NCBI GenBank assembly: GCA_030268105.1
Contig: BSDZ01000022.1
Span: 186,001 to 250,000 of the forward strand
Source: Volvox africanus
Taxonomy: Eukaryota > Chlorophyta > Chlorophyceae > Chlamydomonadales > Volvocaceae
Direction of reading: 5' to 3'
Length of the DNA stretch: 64,000 nucleotides
Position numbers and translations under genes: made by a program. Positions 32,532 to 41,277 of this stretch are shown piece by piece. The notes under the pieces are model-generated. The model saw only the letters and a list, made by a program, of their open reading frames with translations, was not told the origin of the DNA and did not search any database. Within the stretch, counting starts at the first letter, position 1, and each line of letters opens with the position of its first letter.

Positions 32532-33270
32532 AAGTGGTATCGAGACAAGTCGGGGACTGATCCGTGTTCGATTACCTAAAGTGGCGGTCGTGATGCAGGA
32601 ATTCCGTCAGAAGAGGGATGAGGAACACGAAGGGATCTTGTCTCCCAGGATGTGGTGCATCCTGGCCCAGGGATGTGAGGACACATCCATGAGAAGCGGG
32701 ATAATTGTAGTATCCTGGGGTATCTACGGGTAGTCTCAAAGATTGGACCACCGATGGTCATCTTCCGATCGGGCCTTTGTAGGCCGACACAACAGAGGTA
32801 CAACAATTGGTATCGAGACAGGTTCGTTGCCTAACTGTCTCTCTTTGTCTAATCGGAAGTAGGTTCTTTCTATGGCGAGTTCCAGCGACGAACCACGAGG
32901 ACCGCTAGATACTTTTGCCGAAGACCTAGGCCGCGCTGTTTTGGACGCCGCCGCTTCCGGTTTGTAATTGTTTAATTGCTTTTGTGTAGATTGCTGCACT
33001 TGTTGTGTAAGTGTACGCTCTGAGTCGCAGGTACTCTCAGTGCACCGGCATTGCTTGCCGCGGCGACTGAGGCCGGCTTTCGTCCGGACCATTTGGCGAC
33101 TCTCATCGCCCAAACTACGGAGATCAGGACTCAGCTGGGCAAGTACTTGCTGAGTTTACTGAATCTTCTCAAGAGTACTGTCGGTAGGCTCACCGAATCG
33201 CTTTGTACTCTTGCCTTTGCAATAGAAGTCGGCTTCTATTACGCAAACCTAGGGTATCGCTTCGTGCTCC
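32532..33270 (+). other. Leader of element H with a foreign insert and duplicated primer-binding site
   Basis: TGGTATCGAGAC occurs at 32535 and again at 32808, each just after GAGGTACAACA. The roughly 250 bases between them are unlike other leaders; 32640-32730 resemble the D fragment at 18190-18274, with GAAGCGGGATAAT then TGTAGTATCC. The leader ORF (MASSSDEPRGPLDTFAEDL) begins at 32872, and the rest is the usual leader. Confidence 0.65.
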
Positions 33271-34506
33271 ATGTCCGCGGAACACGACGATACGCCGCAC
33301 ACTAGCCTAGCTAGCCAACCCGATTTTGTTGTGGCTGCTAGAGCTTTGGATAGAGGTCTTGAGACTGTTGGCACGCGAGCCACTCAAGAGCCCCTTGTCC
33401 TTCAGACCCCTGCTCACTTAATTGTGCCGCATTCAGCAGTTAACACCAATATGGACAACACTGCTGGACCAAGGGTTCTGCCATTACCTCAAGCTCGAGG
33501 GCATGATGACATCCCTGAGGTGATGAGATTGTCAATTCCCGTTCCTAGGCTCAATATCTCGCTAACTGAAAAGACAGCAGGACATAGCATAGCGGATGCA
33601 ACTCGTGCGTACGTGCGTGACGCTAAAAAGTATCTCCAGGCTGTTCATGGTGGCGATAATGATGGTATCAGGTGTCTCTTCGTTGGTAACACCCTCGAGG
33701 GCTCAGCGAAGGACTGGTATCGCGAATGGACCACCGCCCGGGGCAACTATACTTTTGACGAGATGATCGCCGCTTTGCTTGCACGGTTCGCTACTGAGGT
33801 TCAAGCACGTGATGTGGAGGCTCGTAAGGTTTTGGCAGCCGGTAGCTACCACATGCGTCGGGGTGAAAATGTACCTGCGTACCAGTCACGCTTCGAAGCA
33901 CTAGTGACCCCCATTGCTGATCTCACCGAAACCGAGCGTGTCTTTTGGTTTAAGCGAGGCCTGACGAAACTTTTGGCTAAATGGTGCGCTACTGACTTGG
34001 CTGGGGTGCCGATCAAGTCGTATGATGCCTTGGTCACTTTTGCTAAGGGTACGGAGATACGACTCCTTGCCGGTGAGGAAGAAGTCAAGTCTGTCCCTCG
34101 TGCAAATGCCGTGCAAGTGCAGGATCCGCTTGGGGAAGCTGTAGCTCTCGACCAGGAACTCGGAGCGACCCGCCCCACGCCTACTGCCGCGACACGACGT
34201 AGCAACCGGCAACGCCAGGCGCGCGGGGGCGCTAGCTCGGGTGTCCGCGGGTCAGGAGGAGCAGGTCCGAGCTCGGACCCAGCTAAGAGCAGGAAGCGTG
34301 GTGGTGCGCCGTCGTCGGCAGCCGCACAGCGCTCTGACCCCAATGCGAAGCGGACTCGCACGGATGACTCGTTTATGCCAAAATGGAATTGCAATCGTTC
34401 CGAGTTTGAACGTCGGAAAGCGGCCAATGTTTGTCTACGGTGCGCGGAGAGTCATCCTACGAAGGATTGCCCGTTACTGCCGCCGTTTGTACCTCAGCCG
34501 AAATAG
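33271..34506 (+). CDS. gag: Gag of element H
   Basis: 411 residues, uninterrupted, same length as in Y. Core AKDWYREWTTARGNYTFDEM and zinc knuckle CLRCAESHPTKDC. Ends in UAG. As H pol is broken, this Gag could only be used with Pol from elsewhere. Differences from Y are spread over the whole length. Confidence 0.93.
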   Translation: MSAEHDDTPHTSLASQPDFVVAARALDRGLETVGTRATQEPLVLQTPAHLIVPHSAVNTNMDNTAGPRVLPLPQARGHDDIPEVMRLSIPVPRLNISLTEKTAGHSIADATRAYVRDAKKYLQAVHGGDNDGIRCLFVGNTLEGSAKDWYREWTTARGNYTFDEMIAALLARFATEVQARDVEARKVLAAGSYHMRRGENVPAYQSRFEALVTPIADLTETERVFWFKRGLTKLLAKWCATDLAGVPIKSYDALVTFAKGTEIRLLAGEEEVKSVPRANAVQVQDPLGEAVALDQELGATRPTPTAATRRSNRQRQARGGASSGVRGSGGAGPSSDPAKSRKRGGAPSSAAAQRSDPNAKRTRTDDSFMPKWNCNRSEFERRKAANVCLRCAESHPTKDCPLLPPFVPQPK

Positions 34507-37079
34507 GGGCTTGCCCGGGTTCCTGTGGAGGGGGCACCGCCCGGGATTTCTGAACTAACGCATGGTCGGTGGTCATCTTTACGGCCAGCCGTGAAGGCAT
34601 TGTTGCCTTGCGTACTTGGACACATTGAGCGAGTCATTGTGCGACGCATCACGCTTGACGGACGCACGGGACTTCTCTGCTTCGATCCGTTGTGTAATTT
34701 GTTTACACCTCGCCGTCCCCTGTCGTCTATCGATCTGTCTAACCACGTGGTTTTGTTCATCCCCTTGTCTCTGCGTGAGATGTCGGAACAGTTGGCCGTT
34801 TATAGGAGATGTAGGCGTCAAAATCCAGGCACCGCCGCATGTGTATTACTCCCCGCTTTCTGTCGGCGCAAGGCAGAGGCATCGTTAAGGGGTATGCGGC
34901 GTGTCCTCCGGTTCCAGCCGGGCACCGTTTTGTTTAATGGTGTGGATCGGGAGGGTATGCTGGCTCCGTGGCCAGGCACATCCTACTGGGTTGACGTTTG
35001 GTACGAAGCTCCTGATGAGGGTGCCGTAGGTTACGGACCCGCCCTAAGTGCACTAACGTTATCTGCTGGGCAGTCGCTCGTAGATAACCGTGTCCCAGTG
35101 GTTCAGATCGGTTTGAATGGCCGTAATCTGAAGGCACTTGTTGACACCGGTGCCAGCGACGACTTCATCTCTGTCGCAGAGGTGAATGCGCTGGGGTTGA
35201 CCCCAGAGTCGTCTGATTGTCCACAGGTTACCCTTGCTGACGGGGGTAAGCATCCCATCGTGGGCAGGATTACCCTTAGCCTATCGATAGGCCCTTTGCG
35301 TGTTGTGACCTGGCCGTACGTGCTGCAGGGCTTAGCAGAGACTGCACCGTACATAATGGGGTCTTCGACATTACGACAGTACCGCGCGCGCATCGACATG
35401 GAGACCGCAACCCTGCATATGTGCAAGGGTACTCTGTCAATTAAGGTACCTTTCCTGTCGTTCGAACATGTCACACCAAAGGAGGGCGAAGCTGAGGCGG
35501 TGCCTATGGTTAATTTCGCTGTGACCGCAATGGCCGCGTGAATCGAACCAGAGCTAGTCGGGCGTAAGGAGGCCGTCCGTTTGTTATGGAAGGGTGCCCA
35601 CGGACTGCTTTTGAGGCCGCGGGTGAGCTGTTGTGTCACCACCGCGCAGATTTCTGCGGATCCTGAGGTTGAGGCCCTACTGTCGCAGTATGAGGACGTC
35701 TTTAAAGATATCCCTGGCCTACCACCTATGCGTCCTGTTGATCACACAATCCCTCTCATGCCTGGAGCGCAGCCTACGGCCTGGCCAATGTACAGGTTGA
35801 GTCCATTGGAGCTGGACGAGGTAAAACGCCAGGTGACGGATTTGCTCTCGAAGGGTATGATACACCCCAGCACATCCCCGTATTCTGCACCCCGTTCCGA
35901 AAACCGCTTTTCGGACGCCCTTTGGTCACTTCGAGTATACGGTCCTATCATTTGGTTTGACTAATGCCCCTGCAACGTTTCAGGCGGTTATGGACCGAAT
36001 GTTTAGGCCGTTTATCGACAGGTTCGTTGTTTGCTACCTGGATGACATCTTGGTTTATTCTAAGACGCGCGAGGAGCACTTGGAGCATCTTCGGCTCGTG
36101 CTCAACGTTATGAGGCGGGAGCAATTGTTTGCTAAACGCGCCAAATGCTTTTGGGCGCAGCCTCAGGTGGAATATTTGGGCCACATTGTGACAGCTACCG
36201 GTGTGAAGATGGACCCGCGGAAGGTCGCCGTGGTTCGCAATGGGCCCGCGCCTCAGAACGTCATGGAGCTGCGTAAGTTCCTTGGCTTGACCAATTATTT
36301 CCGAAAGTTCATTGAAAAATATTCCATCATTGCGGCCCCGCTTACTAACTTAACTCGCAAAGGCGTTTTCGTTTCGCTTGAGTCGTGGACGTCGCAATGC
36401 CAGCGGGCATTCGAAGAGCTCAAGTGAACTGTTGCCGAAGATGTCACCCTTGCATTCCCTGATTACTCGTTGCCGTTTCGTGTTGAGGTAGTGTCTGATG
36501 CCTCAGTATTTGGAAGCGGCGCTGTTTTGTTACAGGAAGGGCGACCGATTGCCTTCACGAGTAAGAAGTTTTCTGGTGCGGAGATTTGTTACACCACCAG
36601 GGAACAGGAGCTTCTGGCAGTGCTGCATGCTTTAAAGGAATGGCGCTGTTACCTCGCGGGACGCCCGTTTACTTTAAAGACTGACCATAAGCCCCTAACG
36701 TTTTTGCAAAGCGTTCCGACGTTGAACCGCCGTCAGGCTAGGTGGATGGAATACCTAGCTAGGTTCGACTGCACCTGGGAGTACATTTCTGGTAAATTGA
36801 ATACTGCCGATGCTCTCAGTCGAAATCCGTCGCTACACGCTGCAATTTTAGCAGCGCCCGTCGTGCGACCCGTGATGGACCTCGCAGAGCGGTTGAAGGT
36901 GGCCTACAACGTGGATGCCTGGTTCTCGGAGCCGGCTAATGTAGAAAACCTTCGCAAGCAGAATGGCCTTTGGCTACGGACGGAGGGTGCAGCTACGCAA
37001 ATCGCCGTTCCGAACGACGACGCGCTACCCTACAACATCCTTGCACGGTTCCACGAGGACCCGTTAGCAGGACACCCTG
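34507..37079 (+). pseudogene. pol: Pol of element H, decayed and cut by the array insertion
   Basis: Same frame as gag after UAG. The protease ([12 protein letters not shown] near 35138) is intact. TGA at 35539-35541 and 36425-36427 stand where the array copies have CGA. About 220 bp are missing at 35891, removing the first reverse transcriptase motifs ([10 protein letters not shown] to GYNQIRIA) and shifting the frame. The rest resumes at about 35957 with [27 protein letters not shown] is shortened to RPVMDLAE near 36870. The frame reaches [13 protein letters not shown] at the array boundary and continues at 63716. Confidence 0.93.
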
Positions 37080-37903
37080 TGTTGTGCTACGGTTCATTTT
37101 CCGCCGACGTGTAGGTCGACGCGATCCTATGAGGCGAAGTGCTTTTGTGATGAACGCATTACATATGAATGAATCTGCATGATATAAATGTATTCGCATA
37201 CATTTATATATGCATTTGGCATGTTGTCATTACCCATCGCGACATCGCACCATGGCAAATCCGCCTAGCATGCATGAAAGCCCGAAGCATTGAAGTGCGC
37301 ATTATGCTCGTGCTACGAAACGATAAGTAATATTATCTGATATAATATTACTTCATTTAAGCACACGTTGAGAGCGCCGCACTCGTCGCGATACATGCCC
37401 TGCAACCGGATATAGTTATCCGGACCCTTGCATCATGCGAATGCCGGAAAGGCTTATACGTTGTTACGAGTAGACATCGCCCACACGCAGTAGGGTTGTC
37501 ACATCTAGGATCGGCCTCCTGATGTGAATCGTACGGCACTGCGATGCTGCGAGTATAACAGATGCGAGGACGGCTAAGCTAGACAAGACATTCGATACTG
37601 GAGAACACTTGTGTGTTCTACATTACTATTACTATACGATACTCTACTTAGCTCGAGCTAAGCCTAAACTTCGCTAATCACCGCCGCGTGATGATTGCTT
37701 GCTTCCGGCGCTGACGGCGATTTCGTCCATTGCATCATTCCGATCTGTAAGACCGTAAGTTATATCTCTCTTCGTCTTGAAGTCTTCCGCTGTCTCTGTT
37801 TGCTCTCGCTTGCCTTGCTGTACTTGCAAGTGCTCGCGCATCGGTGTCGATAGTCTCCAGACGTGCAGATACTCATGAGCAAACGCGAACGAGAGGTACA
37901 ACA
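37080..37903 (+). repeat. 5' LTR of element X
   Basis: 824 bp. It shows X-type bases: CTATGAGG early on, TTAGCTCGAG with T at 37653, and ACTCATGAG with C at 37874. Of the other LTRs, only the one at 62892 shows all three. Confidence 0.95.
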
Positions 37904-38370
37904 ATTTGGTATCGAGACCAGGTTCGTTGCCTAACTGTCTCTCTTTGTCTAATCGGAAGTAGGTTCTTTCTATGGCGAGTTCCAGCGACGAACCACGAGG
38001 ACCGCTAGATACTTTGGCCGAAGACCTAGGTTGCGCCGTTTTGGACGCCGCCGCTTCCGGTTTGTAATTGTTTAATTGCTTTTACTTAGATTGCTGCACT
38101 TGTTGTGTAAGTGTACGCTCTGAGTCGCAGGTAATCTCAGTGCACCGGCATTGCTTGCCGCGGCGACTGAGACCGGCGTTCGTCCGGGCCAGTTGGCGAC
38201 TCTCATTGCCCAAACTACGGAGATCAGGACTCAGCTGGGCAATTACTTGCTGAGTTTGCTGAATCTTCTCAAGAGTACTGTCGGTAGGCTCACCGAATCG
38301 CTTTGTACTCTTGCCTTTGCGATAGAAGTCGGCTTCTATTACGCAAAACTAGGGTATCGTTTCGTGCTTC
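37904..38370 (+). other. Leader of element X
   Basis: Primer-binding site TGGTATCGAGACCAG at 37907, then the leader ORF (MASSSDEPRGPLDTLAEDL) and the open exon-like stretch RPGQLATLIAQTTEIR. This is the only X leader in the array; the tandem units have none. Confidence 0.65.
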
Positions 38371-38712
38371 ATGTCCGCGGAACACGACGATACGCCGCAC
38401 ACTAGCCTAGCTAGCCAACCTGATTTCGTTGTAGCTGCTAGAGCGCCGGATAGAGGTCTTGAGACTGTTGGCACGCGAGCCACTCAAGAGCCCCTTGTCC
38501 TTCAGACCCCTGCTCACTTAATTGTGCCGCATTCAGCAGTTAACACCAATATGGACAACACTGCTGGACCAAGGGTTCTGCCATTACCTCAAGCTCGAGG
38601 GCATGATGACATCCCTGAGGTGATGAGATTGTCGATTCCCGTTCCTAGGCTCAATATTTCGCTGACCGACAAGACACCAGGGCATAGCATAGCCGATGCA
38701 ACTCGTGCGTAC
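38371..38712 (+). pseudogene. gag: N-terminal 114 codons of X Gag, split by Y
   Basis: MSAEHDDTPHTSLASQPDF to DATRAY. It ends at ...CGTGCGTAC, whose last five bases, CGTAC, are Y's target duplication. The remaining part from 46189 completes it exactly: 342 plus 894 bases make 411 codons and a stop, equal to an intact gag. Confidence 0.93.
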
Positions 38713-39536
38713 TGTTGTGCTACGGTTCATTTCCCGCCGACGCGTAGGTCGACGCGATCCTACGAGGCGAAGTGCTTTTGTGATGAACGCATTACATATG
38801 AATGAATCTGTATGATATAAATGTATTCGCATACATTTATATATGCATCTGGCATGTTGTCATTATCCATCGCGACATCGCATCATGGCAAATCCGCCTA
38901 GCATGCATGAATAACCGAAGCATTGAAGTGCGCATTATGCTCGTGCTACAAAACGATAAAAAATATTATCTGATATAATATTACTTCATTTAAGCACACG
39001 TTGAGAGCGCCGCACTCGTCGTGATACATGCCCTGCAACCGGATATCGTTATCCGGACCCTTGCATCATGCGAATGCCGGAAAGGCTTATACGTTGTTAT
39101 ACGTAGACATCGCCTAGACGCAGTAGGGTTGTCACATCTAGGATCGGCCTCCTGATGTGAATCGTACGGCATTGCGATGCTGCGAGTATAACAGATGCGA
39201 GGACGGCTAAGCTAGACAAGACATTCGATACCGGAGAACACTTGTGTGTTCTACATTACTATTACTATACGATATTCTACTTAGCCCGAGCTAAGCCTGA
39301 ACTTCGCTAATCACCGCCGCGTGATGATTGCTTGCTTCCGGCGCTGACGGCGATTTCGTCCATTGCATCATTCCGATCTGTAAGACCGTAAGTTATATCT
39401 CTCTTCGTCTTGAAGTCTTCCGCTGTCTCTGTTTGCTCTCGCTTGCCTTGCTGTACTTGCAAGTGCTCGCGCATCGGTGTCGATAGTCTCCAGACGTGCA
39501 GATACTTATGAGCAAACGCGAACGAGAGGTACAACA
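38713..39536 (+). repeat. 5' LTR of element Y
   Basis: 824 bp. Y-type bases: CTACGAGG, TTAGCCCGAG (C at 39286), ACTTATGAG. The AT-rich palindrome here is damaged by a change to AAAAAATATT near 38960. Confidence 0.95.
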
Positions 39537-40002
39537 ATTTGGTATCGAGACAGGTTCGTTGCCTAACTGTCTCTCTTTGTCTAATCGGAAGTAGGTTCTT
39601 TCTATGGCGAGTTCCAGCGACGAACCACGAGGACCGCTAGATACTTTTGCCGAAGACTTAGGCCGCGCCGTATTGGACGCCGCCACTTCCGGTTTGTAAT
39701 TGTTTAATTGCTTTTGTTTAGATTGCTGCACTTGTTGTGTAAGTGTACGCTCTGAGTCGCAGGTAATCTCAGTGCACCGGCGTTGCTTGCCGCGGCGACT
39801 GAGACCGGCGTTCGTCCGGACCAGTTGGCGACTCTCATTGCCCAAACTACGGAGATCAGGACTCAGCTGGGCAATTACTTGCTGAGTTTGCTGAATCTTC
39901 TCAAGAGTACTGTCGGTAGGCTCACCGAATCGCTTTGTACTCTTGCCTTTGCGATAGAAGTCGGCTTCTATTACGCAAAACTAGGGTATCGTTTCGTGCT
40001 CC
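39537..40002 (+). other. Leader of element Y: primer-binding site and conserved leader ORF with intron-like segment
   Basis: Primer-binding site TGGTATCGAGACAGG at 39540-39554. The leader ORF 39604-39699 has 31 codons. If G|GTTTGT (39691/39692) and GAGTCGCAG (ending 39762) are splice sites, a 71-base T-rich intron is removed. The frame then runs on as SGNLSAPALLAAATETG to LLNLLKSTVG, ending at a donor-like G|GTAGGC (39915/39916). I could not find an acceptor that joins this to gag in frame, so gag may use its own ATG. Confidence 0.55.
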
Positions 40003-41238
40003 ATGTCCGCGGAACACGACGATACGCCGCACACTAGCCTAGCTAGCCAACCCGATTTCGTTGTAGCTGCTAGAGCGCCGGATAGAGGTCTTGAGACTGT
40101 TGGCGCGCGAGCCACTCAAGAGCCCCTTTTCCTTCAGACCCCTGCTCACTTAATTGTGCCGCATTCAGCAGTTAACACCAATATGGACAACACTGCTGGA
40201 CCAAGGGTTCTGCCATTTCCTCAAGCTCGAGGGCATGATGACATCCCTGAGGTAATGAGATTGTCGATTCCCGTTCCTAGGCTCAATATTTCGCTGACCG
40301 ACAAGACACCAGGGCATAGCATAGCCGATGCAACTCGTGTGTACGTGCGTGACGCTAAAAAGTACCTCCAAGCTGTTCACGGTGGCGATAATGACGGTAT
40401 CAGGTGTCTCTTCGTTGGTAACACCCTCGAGGGCGCAGCGAAGGACTGGTATCGCAATTGGACCAACGCCCGGGGCAGCTATACTTTTGACGAGTTAGTC
40501 GCCGCTTTGCTCGCACGATTCGCTACTGAGGTTCAAGCACGCGATGTGGAAGCTCGTAACGCTTTGGCAGCCGGTAGCTACCACATGCGTCGGGATGAAA
40601 ATGTACCTGCGTACCAGTCACGCTTCGAAGCACTTGTGACTCCCATTGCTGATCTCACCGAATCTGAGCGTGTCTTTTGGTTTAGGCGAGGCCTAACGAA
40701 ACTTTTGGCTAAATGGTGCGCCACTGACTTGGTTGGAGCGCAGATCAAGTCGTATGACGCGTTGGTCGCTTTTGCTAAGGGCGCGGAGATACGACTCCTT
40801 GCCGGCGAGGAAGAAGTCAAGTCTGCCCCTCGTGCAAATGCCGTGCAAGTGCAGGATCCGCTTGGGGAAGCTGTGGCTCTCGACCAGGACCTCGGAGCGA
40901 CCCGCCCCACGCCTACTGCCGCGATGCGACGCAGCAACGGGCAACGCAAGGCGCGCGGGGGCGCTAGCTCGGGTGTCCGTGGTACAGGAGGAGCAGGTCC
41001 GAGCTCGGACCCAGCTAGGAACAGGAAGCGTGGTGGTGCGCCGTCGTCGGCAGCCGCACAGCGTTCCGACCCCAACGCGAAGCGTACTCGTACGGACGAC
41101 ACATTTATGCCAAAATGGAATTGCAATCGTTCCGAATTCGAGCGTCGAAAATTGGCCAACGTTTGTCTACGGTGTGCGGAGAACCATTCCACGAAGGATT
41201 GCCCTCTAATGCCGCCGTTTGTACCTCAGCCGAAATAG
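40003..41238 (+). CDS. gag: Gag of element Y
   Basis: 411 residues. N-terminal variable region, Gag core from about residue 115 (YVRDAKKYLQAVHGG) to about 270, a basic low-complexity region (GGASSGVRGTGGAGPSSDP, then RKRGGAPSSAAAQRSDP), and a zinc knuckle CLRCAENHSTKDC near residue 390. It packages the RNA and builds the particle. UAG at 41236-41238 ends it, and pol follows in frame. Confidence 0.95.
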   Translation: MSAEHDDTPHTSLASQPDFVVAARAPDRGLETVGARATQEPLFLQTPAHLIVPHSAVNTNMDNTAGPRVLPFPQARGHDDIPEVMRLSIPVPRLNISLTDKTPGHSIADATRVYVRDAKKYLQAVHGGDNDGIRCLFVGNTLEGAAKDWYRNWTNARGSYTFDELVAALLARFATEVQARDVEARNALAAGSYHMRRDENVPAYQSRFEALVTPIADLTESERVFWFRRGLTKLLAKWCATDLVGAQIKSYDALVAFAKGAEIRLLAGEEEVKSAPRANAVQVQDPLGEAVALDQDLGATRPTPTAAMRRSNGQRKARGGASSGVRGTGGAGPSSDPARNRKRGGAPSSAAAQRSDPNAKRTRTDDTFMPKWNCNRSEFERRKLANVCLRCAENHSTKDCPLMPPFVPQPK

Positions 41239-41277
41239 GGGCTTGCCCGGGTTCCTGTGGAGGGGGCACCACCCGGG
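41236..41277 (+). promoter_or_regulatory. Candidate UAG readthrough signal, family A
   Basis: UAG, spacer GGGCTTG (41239-41245), CCCGGGT (41246-41252), 18-base loop, ACCCGGG (41271-41277): a perfect 7-bp stem. All A copies keep it; some have a G-U pair in the stem (ACCTGGG at about 52959 and 58803, and in the left minus-strand copy). The first base after UAG is G. Confidence 0.65.

Larger units (their letters stand above)
31707..37079 (+). mobile_element. Element H, family A, 5' part; interrupted by the tandem array
   Basis: LTR, leader, gag and pol up to the integrase zinc finger, where the array begins after ACACCCTG. H resumes at 63716 with CCCTGGTAGC. Gag is open, but pol has nonsense codons and deletions, so H is the oldest-looking A copy here and serves as the landing site for the array. 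Confidence 0.93.
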
